In this document: positions 52,230 through 61,896 of the stretch, piece by piece
Numbering within the stretch: position 1 is the first letter of the stretch
How the letters are laid out: every line of letters starts with the position of its first letter
Made by a program: the position numbers and the translations under genes
Notes under the pieces: generated by a model
Seen by the model: only the letters and a program-made list of their open reading frames with translations
The model's database searches: none
What the model was told of the DNA's origin: nothing
NCBI RefSeq assembly: GCF_001184025.1
Contig: NZ_BBYG01000008.1
Coordinates: 868,001 to 932,000 of the forward strand
Reading direction: 5' to 3'
DNA from: Streptomyces maremycinicus
Lineage (GTDB): Bacteria > Actinomycetota > Actinomycetes > Streptomycetales > Streptomycetaceae
Length of the DNA: 64,000 bases

Positions 52230-52247
52230 CTCAGGACTCCGGTCGGG

Positions 52248-52538
52248 TCAGGGGGCGTGCCGGCCCCGGGCGCCGAGTCCCTCGTCGTCCGTGTCGATCC
52301 ACAGGGAGTCGTCGTACGGGGTGTCGGGGATGGTGACGAGCTCGGGCCTGCGCGGCGAGCCGGGCTGGGAGGCGGCCTCGCGCAGCAGCGCGACGCTCTC
52401 CCTGAGATGCTCGGCGTCGGTACGCACCCGGCGCATTTCCAGGCCGCCGCTGCCGAGCTGCTGTTCCAGGCGACCGACGGACCGGGAGAGGTCGTCGAGG
52501 CAGCGCTGAGCCGTCGTCAGATCGTCGTGCACGGACAT
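52248..52538 (-). CDS. Small coiled-coil protein, first gene of the sdh operon
   Basis: The 96-aa soluble protein starts with two amphipathic helices (LTTAQRCLDDLSRSVGRLEQ, VRTDAEHLRESVALLREAA), followed by an acidic tail with YDDSLWIDTDDEGLG. No family function is known. ATG 52538 has GAGGAC upstream. It ends 18 bases before the sdhC start and may assist assembly of the complex (inference from position only). Confidence 0.75.
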   Translation of the reverse strand: MSVHDDLTTAQRCLDDLSRSVGRLEQQLGSGGLEMRRVRTDAEHLRESVALLREAASQPGSPRRPELVTIPDTPYDDSLWIDTDDEGLGARGRHAP

Positions 52539-52856
52539 GAGCAGTCCTCGCTTCCGTGTGGGCCGGGCCCTGGACGGCAACGTTCATGCGCCTGCGAGTG
52601 TTGCGCGTCACACCGGTCGATGTGAAGGCGTGTGCAGCGATTGGCGGGTGCGTTGCTCCGCACGAGTGGCCTTGGCGGGCCGCGCCGCCGTGTCGCCCAC
52701 GGCAGGCGAACCCTTTCCTCTTCAGTGAGCAATAGATCTGATCAACTCCAAAATACCGCCAAACGTGATCAAAACGCACCCACGTCGACGTATGCGCGTC
52801 CAGGTTTCCGGGGTGTTCGGGTCACCGGCGGCAGCGGCTCACCGGAGGTACCAGAG
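52539..52856. promoter_or_regulatory. Divergent promoter region, sdh operon and SBP gene
   Basis: This 318-bp space between divergent operons has an unusually AT-rich part (52730-52790). It contains two TGATCA palindromes (52739-52744 and 52766-52771) 27 bases apart, which may be paired operators. An open frame of 49 codons from ATG 52586 has no ribosome-binding site and is not called. Confidence 0.5.
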
Positions 52857-55112
52857 ATGTCCCACGACGGCGTCGGCCCGCGCGCGGTGATGCGCTCGGT
52901 CGCCTTCCTCACCGCGGGCGCGCTCGCGGTGCCCCTGCTGTCCGGCTGTGGCTCCGCGGACGAGGCGGGCAAGCCCCTGGCCCGCCAGGACATCGCCCCG
53001 GCCGGCCGCGCCCGGGTCGCCGAGGGCGGCACCCTGCGCTGGGCGGTGGACGCGGTCCCGGAGACCTTCAACACCTTCCAGTCGGACGCCGACGCCACGA
53101 CCACGCGGGTCGCCCAGGCCGTCCTGCCCTCGATGTACCGGCTCGACGCGACGGGGCGCCCGCAGCGCGACTCCGACTACCTGGAGTCCGCCAAGGTCGT
53201 CGACACCGAGCCCAAGCAGGTCGTGCTGTACAAGCTGAACCAGCAGGCCGTCTGGAGCGACGGCCGGGAGATCGGCGCCGCCGACTTCGCCGCCCAGTGG
53301 CGGGCCCTGGCGGGCAAGGACAGCGCCTACTGGACCGCCCGCAACGCCGGCTACGAGCGCATCGAGAAGATCGAGCGCGGGGCCAACGACCTCGAGGTCC
53401 GGGTCACCTTCAAGCGGACCTACGCCGACTGGCGGTCGCTGTTCTCCCCGCTGTACCCCAAGGACGTCATGGGCACGCCCGACGCGTTCAACGACGCCGC
53501 GCGCCGCAAGCTGAAGGTGACCGCAGGGCCGTTCGTGGTGAAGAAGGTCGACCGCAAGAAGAAGCAGGTCCAGCTCACCCGCAACGCCCGCTGGTGGGGC
53601 CGGCCGGCCAAGCTCACCGAGATCGTGCTGACGGCCGTCCCGCGGGACGAGCGGGCGTCCGCGCTGGCCGCCGGGAAGATCGATCTGGCCGAGATCGACC
53701 CTGCCGCCGCTCAGCGCATCGACGGCGCCGCGAACGGCACGGCCGGACCGCTCGCCGGGCCCGGCTCCGGGCGCACCGCCGCCAAGGCGCTGCGTTCCTG
53801 GGCGCTCGCCCACGGCTCGGACGAGGACACGGCCGAGGACGAGGTCGAGGCCCGCAGCGAGCTGACCGAGGCGATCGCGAAGTGGGAGCAGCAGCAGAAG
53901 GCGCTGCGCGACTACGAGGTGCGCAGATCGCTGGAGCCGGCGTACACACAGCTGGCGCTGAACGGCGCGGACGGCCCGCTGGCGGACGAGCGGGTGCGGA
54001 GGGCCGTCGCCCGCGCGCTGGACCGCAAGGCGCTGGCGAAGGTCGTGCTGAAGCCGCTGGGGCTGCCCGCGGAGCCCGTCGGCAGCCACCTGGCGCTGGC
54101 CGGGCAGGACGCGTACGCCGACAACAGCGGGGCGCTCGGCGGCCAGGACACCACCGAGGCGCAGGCGCTGCTCGCGGACGCCGGATGGGTGCCCGGTGGC
54201 CCGGTCGAGAAGCAGGAGAAGGGCGAGAAGGCGGCGGGGTCGGAGGGGAAGAAGGCGGGCTCGGGCGGCAAGGGCAAGGAGAAGGACTCCGACGACGACT
54301 CCGCGGACGGCGACGACACGTACATCGTCGGTGCCGACGACAAGGCGCGGGGTACGGCGGTCCGCGAGGAGAGGCCGCGGCTCATCGAAGGGGAGAGCGC
54401 GCGCAGGAGCGAGGACGGCGGACGGCAGCTCGCCCAGGACGGCAAGCAGTTCAAGCAGGTGCGCCAGGGCGGCGCCCAAGGCGCCTACGCCCCGAAGGGC
54501 ACCGCGGCGCCGGCCGCGGCCCCCGCCAAGGCGCTGGCCAAGGACGGCAAGGCGCTCAGCCTGCGGTTCGTGCTGCCGTCCGGCCCGGGGTCGGAGCCGC
54601 TGGCGGCGGTCGCCGAGCGGATCACGAGGATGCTGGCGAAGGTCGGCATCGGCACGGAGATCACCAAGGTCCCGGACGAGAGCTACTTCAAGGACCACAT
54701 CGCCTCCGGTCAGTACGACCTCGCGCTGTACTCCTGGCCCGGGTCCGCCTTCCCCGCCACCGACGCCCGGCCGATCTACGCCAAGCCGGTGCCGGCCGCC
54801 GACGGCTCGCTGAGCGTCGAGCAGAACTACACCCGGGTCGGCACCGATCAGGTCGATCAACTGTTCGAACAGGCTGTCTCGACGCTGGACGAGGAAGAGA
54901 AGCGGTCCCTGATCCGCAAGGCCGACTCCCGCATCTGGGCGGCTGCCGGATCGATTCCTCTCTACCAGCGCCCCCAGCTCACCGCGGTACGGAAGAACGT
55001 GGTCAACGCGGGTGCGTTCGGCTTCCAGACCCCTGTCTACGAGGACATGGGCTTCCTGAAGAAGGGCGCGCGGACGGGCGCGAAGGCCTCCGCGAGCCCC
55101 TCCCGGAAGTGA
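52857..55112 (+). CDS. Family 5 peptide-binding lipoprotein with charged insertion
   Basis: The 751-aa product is a solute-binding lipoprotein (lipobox LLSGC) of the SBP_bac_5 family, like OppA/DppA: GGTLRWAVDAVPETFNTFQS, YKLNQQAVWSDGREIGAADF, RRAVARALDRKALAKVVLKP and the C-terminal IPLYQRPQLTAVRKNVVN. It is about 150 residues longer than usual because of a Lys/Glu/Gly/Asp-rich insertion at about residues 440-560 between its lobes. The ATG has CGGAGGT upstream. No permease is adjacent; it may deliver peptides to the BldK importer encoded 3 kb away. Confidence 0.87.
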   Translation: MSHDGVGPRAVMRSVAFLTAGALAVPLLSGCGSADEAGKPLARQDIAPAGRARVAEGGTLRWAVDAVPETFNTFQSDADATTTRVAQAVLPSMYRLDATGRPQRDSDYLESAKVVDTEPKQVVLYKLNQQAVWSDGREIGAADFAAQWRALAGKDSAYWTARNAGYERIEKIERGANDLEVRVTFKRTYADWRSLFSPLYPKDVMGTPDAFNDAARRKLKVTAGPFVVKKVDRKKKQVQLTRNARWWGRPAKLTEIVLTAVPRDERASALAAGKIDLAEIDPAAAQRIDGAANGTAGPLAGPGSGRTAAKALRSWALAHGSDEDTAEDEVEARSELTEAIAKWEQQQKALRDYEVRRSLEPAYTQLALNGADGPLADERVRRAVARALDRKALAKVVLKPLGLPAEPVGSHLALAGQDAYADNSGALGGQDTTEAQALLADAGWVPGGPVEKQEKGEKAAGSEGKKAGSGGKGKEKDSDDDSADGDDTYIVGADDKARGTAVREERPRLIEGESARRSEDGGRQLAQDGKQFKQVRQGGAQGAYAPKGTAAPAAAPAKALAKDGKALSLRFVLPSGPGSEPLAAVAERITRMLAKVGIGTEITKVPDESYFKDHIASGQYDLALYSWPGSAFPATDARPIYAKPVPAADGSLSVEQNYTRVGTDQVDQLFEQAVSTLDEEEKRSLIRKADSRIWAAAGSIPLYQRPQLTAVRKNVVNAGAFGFQTPVYEDMGFLKKGARTGAKASASPSRK

Positions 55113-55270
55113 GTTCGCGATGAGCTGGAAGTGAGCCGAGTGGCCCTGCGGGGGCCGTCCCCCGCCGGGCCACGTACCATGGGGTGAGGCCGTGGCGTGT
55201 CAAGCCCGGCAGGGCCCGCGTAACACGTACGCAGCAGGGTCGCCCTCACACTCCGGGAGAACGCCGCTTT

Positions 55271-57178
55271 ATGGCCACGCGCCACGACATCCGCAACGTA
55301 GCCATCGTCGCCCACGTCGACCACGGCAAGACGACTCTCGTCGACGCCATGCTCAAGCAGGCCGGCGCCTTCGCCGCGCACGCAGCAGAGTCGCTCGACG
55401 ACCGCATGATGGACTCGAACGACCTGGAGCGTGAGAAGGGCATCACGATCCTCGCCAAGAACACGGCGGTGAAGTACCACCCCAAGGACGGGGGGGACGT
55501 CATCACCATCAACATCATCGACACCCCCGGTCACGCCGACTTCGGCGGCGAGGTGGAGCGCGGCCTGTCGATGGTCGACGCCGTCGTGCTGCTGGTGGAC
55601 GCCTCCGAGGGTCCGCTGCCGCAGACCCGCTTCGTGCTGCGCAAGGCCCTCCAGGCCCGCCTGCCCGTCATCCTGTGCATCAACAAGACGGACCGGCCGG
55701 ACTCGCGCATCGACGAGGTCGTCAACGAGGCCTACGACCTCTTCCTCGACCTCGACGCCGACGAGGACCAGATCGAGTTCCCGATCGTCTACGCCTGCGC
55801 GCGGGACGGCGTCGCCTCGCTGACCAAGCCGGAGGACGGCACGGTCCCGCAGGACAGCGACAGCCTGGAGCCCTTCTTCTCCACCATCCTGTCCCACGTC
55901 CCGGCTCCGGAGTTCGACGAGGCGGCCCCGCTCCAGGCGCACGTCACCAACCTGGACGCCGACAACTTCCTCGGCCGGATCGCGCTGCTGCGCGTCGAGC
56001 AGGGCGAGCTGCGCAAGGGCCAGACCGTCACGTGGATCAAGCGCGACGGCACCATGTCCAACGTGCGCATCACCGAGCTGCTGATGACCGAGGCGCTCAC
56101 CCGCAAGCCGGCCGAGAAGGCGGGCCCCGGTGACATCTGCGCCGTCGCCGGTATCCCGGAGATCATGATCGGCGAGACCCTCGCCGACCCCGAGAACCCG
56201 ATCGCGCTGCCGCTCATCACGGTCGACGAGCCGGCCATCTCGATGACCATCGGCACCAACACCTCGCCGCTGGTCGGCCGGGGCGGCACCGGCAAGGGCG
56301 CGGAGAACAAGGCCGCGGTCAAGGACCGCAAGGTCACCGCCCGCCAGGTCAAGGACCGCCTCGACCGCGAGCTGGTCGGTAACGTCTCGCTCCGCGTCCT
56401 GGACACCGAGCGCCCCGACGCCTGGGAGGTGCAGGGCCGCGGCGAGCTGGCGCTGGCCATCCTGGTCGAGCAGATGCGCCGCGAGGGCTTCGAGCTGACC
56501 ATCGGCAAGCCGCAGGTCGTCACGAAGGACGTCGACGGCAAGGTCTACGAGCCCGTCGAGCGCATGACGATCGACGTGCCCGAGGAGCACATGGGCGCGG
56601 TCACGCAGCTCATGGGCGTCCGCAAGGGCCGGATGGACAACATGTCCAACCACGGCTCGGGCTGGGTCCGCATGGAGTTCGTCGTGCCCTCCCGCGGTCT
56701 CATCGGCTTCCGTACCGAGTTCCTGACCGGTACGCGCGGCACGGGTATCGCCCACTCCATCCACGAGGGTCACGAGCCCTGGTTCGGCACGCTGACGACC
56801 CGTAACAACGGTTCGCTGGTCGCCGACCGCTCGGGTGCCGTCACCGCGTTCGCGATGACGAACCTCCAGGAGCGCGGCGTGCTGTTCACCGACCCCGGCA
56901 CCGAGGTGTACGAGGGCATGATCGTCGGCGAGAACTCGCGCTCCGACGACATGGACGTGAACATCACCAAGGAGAAGAAGCTCACGAACATGCGGTCCTC
57001 GTCGGCCGACTCGTTCGAGGCGATCGTGCCGCCGCGCAAGCTGTCGCTGGAGCAGTCGCTGGAGTTCTGCCGCGACGACGAGTGCGTCGAGGTGACCCCG
57101 GAGGCGGTTCGCATCCGCAAGGTCGTGCTCGACCAGCGTGACCGCGCCCGCACCGCGAGCCGCGCCAAGCACGGCTGA
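55271..57178 (+). CDS. typA: Ribosome-associated GTPase TypA/BipA
   Basis: The 635-aa translational GTPase has G1 [15 protein letters not shown]3 [14 protein letters not shown] and G4 [12 protein letters not shown]-like domains II, III and V and the TypA C-terminal domain follow ([40 protein letters not shown]). It helps 50S subunit assembly and growth under stress, such as cold. ATG 55271 follows GGGAGAACGCC. The gene ends at a strong terminator. Confidence 0.97.
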   Translation: MATRHDIRNVAIVAHVDHGKTTLVDAMLKQAGAFAAHAAESLDDRMMDSNDLEREKGITILAKNTAVKYHPKDGGDVITINIIDTPGHADFGGEVERGLSMVDAVVLLVDASEGPLPQTRFVLRKALQARLPVILCINKTDRPDSRIDEVVNEAYDLFLDLDADEDQIEFPIVYACARDGVASLTKPEDGTVPQDSDSLEPFFSTILSHVPAPEFDEAAPLQAHVTNLDADNFLGRIALLRVEQGELRKGQTVTWIKRDGTMSNVRITELLMTEALTRKPAEKAGPGDICAVAGIPEIMIGETLADPENPIALPLITVDEPAISMTIGTNTSPLVGRGGTGKGAENKAAVKDRKVTARQVKDRLDRELVGNVSLRVLDTERPDAWEVQGRGELALAILVEQMRREGFELTIGKPQVVTKDVDGKVYEPVERMTIDVPEEHMGAVTQLMGVRKGRMDNMSNHGSGWVRMEFVVPSRGLIGFRTEFLTGTRGTGIAHSIHEGHEPWFGTLTTRNNGSLVADRSGAVTAFAMTNLQERGVLFTDPGTEVYEGMIVGENSRSDDMDVNITKEKKLTNMRSSSADSFEAIVPPRKLSLEQSLEFCRDDECVEVTPEAVRIRKVVLDQRDRARTASRAKHG

Positions 57179-57211
57179 TCCGCGGGTAGCTCACCGCCGC
57201 AGCACACTTCG

Positions 57212-57248
57212 AAGCCCGGGTGTCCCCATCGTGGGGATGCCCGGGCTT
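57212..57248 (+). terminator. Intrinsic terminator of typA
   Basis: AAGCCCGGG and CCCGGGCTT, with inner CCCC/GGGG pairs, form a strong hairpin followed by TT. It lies 33 bases after the typA stop. Confidence 0.9.
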
Positions 57249-57602
57249 TTCGCAACCCGTTTTCCGGAGTCCTCGCGGTGACGTCTGTCCGCAATGCGGA
57301 GATCGTCGCCCGATAGCCATGTAACAAGTCCGTTTCGCGGCCTTCTCGCGCCAGAGGCTTTGTCCGGATTTTGGAAGATCTAGGCGTCAGCTGTGACTGA
57401 ATTGAGATTTAAAGACAGTGGTCGGCACATGGCGCATGCCAGATAGTTAGCCGCGTAACGCTCGGGTCAATGGGTCTCGCGCTGTGGGGACAGCGCCGAC
57501 TCGCGAGCACCAGGGGGTGTCTGACCCTCCGTCAGGGGTGTCGGAGGTCGGACGAACGCCCCCTCCTGTCGGTGAACACGTGGAGTCACAAGGAGGATCC
57601 CC

Positions 57603-57671
57603 ATGCCAGTCAACCGGCCCATGCGGTCCATCACCGGTCTGTCCCTGCCCGCCCGCGGCGACTGTCACTGA
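57603..57671 (+). CDS. 22-codon upstream ORF, possible leader peptide
   Basis: ATG 57603 is preceded by AAGGAGG at ideal spacing and encodes MPVNRPMRSITGL, then SLPARGDCH, stop. Short leader peptides of this size upstream of transport and biosynthesis genes are known in Streptomyces, often ending in residues whose supply is sensed. A 7-bp GC hairpin begins 10 bases after the stop. Together these suggest translational attenuation of the peptide importer (inference). Confidence 0.55.
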   Translation: MPVNRPMRSITGLSLPARGDCH

Positions 57672-57681
57672 CCTGAAACTC

Positions 57682-57700
57682 CGGCCGCTCATCGCGGCCG
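57682..57700 (+). promoter_or_regulatory. Hairpin after the upstream ORF
   Basis: CGGCCGC and GCGGCCG pair perfectly around TCATC. The position just downstream of the short ORF stop suggests an attenuator whose folding depends on ribosome movement. No T-run follows. Confidence 0.5.
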
Positions 57701-57853
57701 TCCGGCTACGCGCGTCCGGCTGCGGCTTCTTCCGAGCCGTCCGTGCGGCGCGTTCCGGCGTCCCTTCATGCACCGATCGGCGATCACGTGGCGGCAGCCC
57801 GCGTCCGTCGCCGGCTCGGCACACCCACACCCGTGAAGTGAAATGGGCGAACT

Positions 57854-58888
57854 GTGACAAGTCCTACCGACATCGAGGGCGGCGGTACGTCGGTCGTGGT
57901 CGACGGCGACCAGGAGCCGGCGGCGGTGCCCGAGGCCGAGGTGCCCGTGGGCCGGTCCCCCGGTCAGCTCATGTGGCTCCGCTTCAAGCGGGACCGCACG
58001 GGCGTGATCTCCGCCTACGTCGTGCTGTTGTTCTTCCTGGTGGGCCTGCTCGCCCCGCTGATCGCGAAGCTCTACGGCAACAACCCGTACACCGTGTACG
58101 CGGACGAACGGCCGGAGTTGTTCGACAGCGCGGGTGTGCCGGTACAGCCCAACGGTGGGATCAGCGGCGAGTTCTGGTTCGGCCTGGAACCGGGCAACGG
58201 CTACGACGTCTTCACCAAGCTGCTCTACGGAATCCGCAACTCCCTGGGCATCTCCCTCGCGGTCACCCTCGCCACCGTGCTGACCGGCATCGTCCTCGGG
58301 GTCGCCGCCGGATATCTCGGCGGCAGGACGGACTTCCTGATCAGCCGGGTGATCGACTTCCTGCTCGCCATCCCGGCCCAGCTGTTCTTCATCGCGAGCA
58401 TGCCGGTCGTGGTCTCCCTGTTCGTCAGCCCGCGCGACGAGACGCCCGTCTACGTCCGGGTCGTCGCCCTGATCTCGGTGCAGTGGTTCCTCGGCTGGAT
58501 GAGCCTCGGCCGCATCCTGCGCGGCACCAGCCTCGCCCTGCGGGAACGGGAGTTCATCGAGGCCGCGAAGGTGAGCGGGGCGCCACCGGGGCGGATCATC
58601 CGCAAGGAGATCCTGCCCAACGTGGTCACGCCGATCCTGGTGCAGGCCACGTACATGCTGCCGAACTTCGTGACCGCCGAGGCCGGACTGTCCTTCCTCG
58701 GCGTGGGACTGGTCGAACCGACGCCGGACTGGGGCCAGATGTTCTCCAAGGCGGCGACCGAACTCGTGATGCAGAACGACATCACCTACATGTTCTTCCC
58801 CGGTGTCTCGATGATCATCTTCATCGTGGCGTTCAACCTGCTCGGGGACTCGGTCAGAGACGCCTTCGACCCCAAGACGGCGCGCTGA
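57854..58888 (+). CDS. bldKA: Oligopeptide ABC importer permease (BldKA-like)
   Basis: The 344-aa DppC/OppC-type permease has a first helix (VVLLFFLVGLLAPLIAKLYG). Five more helices follow in the binding-protein-dependent transport domain. The EAA loop is EFIEAAKVSGAPPGRIIRKE and the following segment is ILPNVVTPILVQATYMLPNF. Gene order (permease, binding protein, permease, two ATPases) is that of S. coelicolor bldKA-E, the importer needed for aerial hyphae. The GTG has no strong ribosome-binding site, so translation may depend on leader structure. Confidence 0.92.
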   Translation: MTSPTDIEGGGTSVVVDGDQEPAAVPEAEVPVGRSPGQLMWLRFKRDRTGVISAYVVLLFFLVGLLAPLIAKLYGNNPYTVYADERPELFDSAGVPVQPNGGISGEFWFGLEPGNGYDVFTKLLYGIRNSLGISLAVTLATVLTGIVLGVAAGYLGGRTDFLISRVIDFLLAIPAQLFFIASMPVVVSLFVSPRDETPVYVRVVALISVQWFLGWMSLGRILRGTSLALREREFIEAAKVSGAPPGRIIRKEILPNVVTPILVQATYMLPNFVTAEAGLSFLGVGLVEPTPDWGQMFSKAATELVMQNDITYMFFPGVSMIIFIVAFNLLGDSVRDAFDPKTAR

Positions 58889-58935
58889 TCCGCACATCAC
58901 GTCTTCTCGATTCACAGACTGCTGGACTCAAAGAG

Positions 58936-60759
58936 ATGGGTGGGAAACGAGTGATGGGTAAGGGTGGACGCCGCGCGTACGCCGCGCTCTCGCTGGTCGC
59001 CGCCGGAGCGCTCGTGCTCTCCGGTTGCAGCGAGGGCGGCAGCAAGGAAGGCAGCAACAAGGACGACAAGGAGAACGCCCAACGGCAGCAGTCCTCCATC
59101 GACTTCGGCGACGCGAAGGCCTCGACCGGACCGGCCGCCGAGGTCCCCGGCGCCAAACCCGGAGGCACGGTCACCGTTCTCCAGAGAGACAGCTACGCGC
59201 ACCTCGACCCCGGACAGATCTACGTCTCCGACGAGATGGCGCTGTCGCAGCTCATCCACCGCGGTCTGACCGGATACAAGGCGACCAGCGAGGACGGCAA
59301 GAAGCACGAGGTCGTCGGCGACCTGGCCACCGACAGCGGCACCACCACCGACGGCGGCAAGACCTGGAAGTACACGCTGAAGGACGGGGTGAAGTGGGCC
59401 GACGGCTCCGCGATCACCGCCACCGACGTGCGCCACACCTTCGAGCGGCTGTTCGCGCCGTTCGTCGCCAACGGCCCGACCTTCATCCAGCAGTGGCTCG
59501 CCGACACGCCGGGCACCGGCTACCGCGACCTGCTCAAGGGCGGCCCGTACGGCGGCAAGCACCTGCCGGACACCATCCTGGAGACGCCGGACGCGAAGAC
59601 GATCGTCTTCAAGTTCAAGAAGGCCAAGCCCGACCTGCCGTACGCGCTGGCCATGGCCGGCTACTCGCTCGTCTCCAAGGCGAAGGACACCAAGGAGAAG
59701 TACGACAAGGCCCCGATGACCGCGGGCCCGTACAAGATCCAGGACTTCAAGTCCGGCAAGTCGATGGTCCTGGTGAAGAACACCAACTGGGACCCGAAGA
59801 CCGACCCGATCCGGCACCAGTACATCGACCGGTTCACCTTCGCGTTCAACAAGCAGTACGAGGACTCCACCAAGGCCATCCTCGACGACTCCGGGGCCAA
59901 CGCCACCGCGGTCAGCTTCAACAACGAGGTCGACGCGGGCAACCTGTCCAAGGTCCTCGCCGACGCGACGCTGAAGTCCCGCACCGTCGCCGGCTACCAG
60001 CCGTACGTGGGTCAGATCGACATCAACCTGTCCCAGAAGGAGATGCAGGACAAGACGGTCCGTGAGGCCATCGCCTACGCCCTGCCGATCACCCCGTTCG
60101 TGCGCGCCTTCGGCGGTACCGCGGCCCGCGAGGTCGCCGGCGGTCTGATCAGCCCGACCGTCTCCGGCTACAACCCGAACTTCGACCCGTTCGGCAAGAA
60201 GAAGAAGCCCGCCGGTGACCCGGCCAAGGCCAAGGAACTCCTGGAGAAGGCCGGCAAGGTCGGTCTGAAGCTGACCTTCGGCTACATCAACACCCCCGAG
60301 GGCCAGCAGTACTCCACCGCCATGGCCGCGGGTCTGGAGAAGGCCGGCTTCGACGTCCAGCGCCAGGAGATCCCGGCCGAGACGTACTACGACCAGGTCG
60401 GCAAGGTGAAGAACAACTTCGACATCTACCACACCGCGTGGGGCGCCGACTGGCCGAGCGCGTCGACCGTCATCCCGCCGCTGTACGACGGACGCCAGAT
60501 CCAGGACGGCGCCGCGAACTACTCGCACATCAACGACCCGAAGGTGAACGCCGACATCGACAAGGCGAGCACCATCACCGACCCGGTCAAGGCCGCCGAG
60601 GCCTGGAACAAGATCAACGAGTACATCGTGAAGGACGTCGTCTCCAACATCCCGACGGCGTACTACAAGCAGACCCAGATCGCCGGTTCGAAGATCGGCG
60701 GCCTCGTGTACGACGACGTCATCGGCGGCATCGACCCGCGCAGGCTGTTTGTGAAGTAA
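58936..60759 (+). CDS. bldKB: Oligopeptide-binding lipoprotein (BldKB-like)
   Basis: The product of about 607 aa is an SBP_bac_5 lipoprotein with lipobox VLSGC and a Gly/Ser/Asn/Lys-rich linker. Pieces are SQLIHRGLTGYKATSEDGKK, WADGSAITATDVRHTFERLF and FDIYHTAWGADWPSASTVIP. It captures extracellular peptides for the BldKA/BldKC channel. Both ATG 58936 and ATG 58954 are possible starts; GGTGGGA precedes the second. It lies 47 bases after bldKA. Confidence 0.93.
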   Translation: MGGKRVMGKGGRRAYAALSLVAAGALVLSGCSEGGSKEGSNKDDKENAQRQQSSIDFGDAKASTGPAAEVPGAKPGGTVTVLQRDSYAHLDPGQIYVSDEMALSQLIHRGLTGYKATSEDGKKHEVVGDLATDSGTTTDGGKTWKYTLKDGVKWADGSAITATDVRHTFERLFAPFVANGPTFIQQWLADTPGTGYRDLLKGGPYGGKHLPDTILETPDAKTIVFKFKKAKPDLPYALAMAGYSLVSKAKDTKEKYDKAPMTAGPYKIQDFKSGKSMVLVKNTNWDPKTDPIRHQYIDRFTFAFNKQYEDSTKAILDDSGANATAVSFNNEVDAGNLSKVLADATLKSRTVAGYQPYVGQIDINLSQKEMQDKTVREAIAYALPITPFVRAFGGTAAREVAGGLISPTVSGYNPNFDPFGKKKKPAGDPAKAKELLEKAGKVGLKLTFGYINTPEGQQYSTAMAAGLEKAGFDVQRQEIPAETYYDQVGKVKNNFDIYHTAWGADWPSASTVIPPLYDGRQIQDGAANYSHINDPKVNADIDKASTITDPVKAAEAWNKINEYIVKDVVSNIPTAYYKQTQIAGSKIGGLVYDDVIGGIDPRRLFVK

Positions 60760-60882
60760 CCCCTTCCCGAGCGCGGCGCCCGGTGCGTCCCGTCCCGTGT
60801 CAGCGACGGGGCGCACCGGCCCGCACGGCCCTTTGAGCCGGCTCCACGAGCCGGCCTCACGAGCCCGAAAGCTGCCACTGAG

Positions 60883-61863
60883 ATGCTGCGCTTCCTCCTT
60901 CGCCGGACCCTCGGATCGCTGGTGATCCTGGTCCTGCTGACCGTCGTCGCCTTCCTGCTGTTCTTCGGCATGCCCCGGGACCCGGCGCTGCTGATGTGCG
61001 GCAAGACGTGCACGCCCGACGCGCTGGCGAACATCCACCGCACGCTCGGCATCGACAAGTCGATCCCCGAGCAGTTCTGGATCTTCCTCCAGGGGCTGGT
61101 CGCGGGCCGGGACGACTTCGCCCAGGGGCCCTGCCCCGCCCCCTGTTTCGGCTACTCGTACCACACCAACGAGCAGGTCTGGTCGACCCTGATGGACCGG
61201 CTGCCGCTCACCGTCTCGCTCGCGCTCGGCGCCACCGTCGTCTTCCTGTTCGTCGGACTCGGCACCGGCATGCTGGCCGCCTGGCGGCGCGGCACGCTCA
61301 TCGACAAGTCGTTCACCGCGGGCTCCATGGTGCTCAGCTCGATGCAGATCTACTTCCTGGGCCCGCTGGCCCTCGCCGTGCTGGTGTACCAGACCCATCT
61401 GTTCGACGAACCCCGGTACACCGAGCTCACCCAGGATCCCGTGGCCTGGTTCACCGGGCTGATGATCCCCTGGGTCGTGCTGTCCACGATCTTCGCCGCG
61501 CAGTACACCCGTATGGCGCGCTCGTCGATGATCGAGCAGCTCCAGGAGGAGCACATCCGCACCGCCCGCGCCAAGGGGATGAGCCGGCGGTACGTCTTCT
61601 TCCGGTACGCCTGGCGGGGCTCCCTCATCCCGATCGTCACCATCCTCGGCATCGACCTCTCCTCGATGCTCGGCGGCGCGATCATCACCGAGTACACCTT
61701 CGGACTGCCCGGCCTCGGGCATCTCGCGGTGGAGTCCGTGCAGTTCAGCGACCTTCCGCTGCTGCTGGGCGTGATGCTCTTCGCCGCCGCCGTGATCCTG
61801 CTGTGCAACATCGTCGTCGACGCCTGTTACGCCTTCATCGACCCGCGCGTACGGCTGTCCTAG
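60883..61863 (+). CDS. bldKC: Oligopeptide ABC importer permease (BldKC-like)
   Basis: The 326-aa DppB/OppB-type permease has a first helix (LGSLVILVLLTVVAFLLFF). Five more helices follow, and the EAA loop is EEHIRTARAKGMSRRYVFFR. An exported loop with Cys pairs (MCGKTCTPDA and CPAPCFGYSY) is longer than in enteric homologues. It forms the channel with BldKA. A 123-bp space with a GC-rich inverted repeat separates it from bldKB. Confidence 0.93.
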   Translation: MLRFLLRRTLGSLVILVLLTVVAFLLFFGMPRDPALLMCGKTCTPDALANIHRTLGIDKSIPEQFWIFLQGLVAGRDDFAQGPCPAPCFGYSYHTNEQVWSTLMDRLPLTVSLALGATVVFLFVGLGTGMLAAWRRGTLIDKSFTAGSMVLSSMQIYFLGPLALAVLVYQTHLFDEPRYTELTQDPVAWFTGLMIPWVVLSTIFAAQYTRMARSSMIEQLQEEHIRTARAKGMSRRYVFFRYAWRGSLIPIVTILGIDLSSMLGGAIITEYTFGLPGLGHLAVESVQFSDLPLLLGVMLFAAAVILLCNIVVDACYAFIDPRVRLS

Positions 61864-61896
61864 GCCGTTTCCCGGCCTGTCGTCAGGAGCTTTGTC

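Larger units (their letters stand above)
57249..57853 (+). promoter_or_regulatory. Long leader region of the bldK operon
   Basis: Between the typA terminator and bldKA are 605 bases without a full gene. The stretch 57360-57450 is AT-rich for this genome and should hold the promoter. A GTTAGCCGCGTAAC element at about 57447-57460 resembles response-regulator boxes of the GTTAC-repeat type. A 22-codon ORF with a strong ribosome-binding site (57603) and a hairpin (57682-57700) follow. Confidence 0.6.

Noticed and set aside
52586..52735. 49-codon ORF with several Cys before the SBP gene
   Set aside because: It has no ribosome-binding site and runs through the region where the divergent promoters must lie.
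55037..57172. 711-codon minus-strand open frame
   Set aside because: It is antisense to typA, a highly conserved gene.
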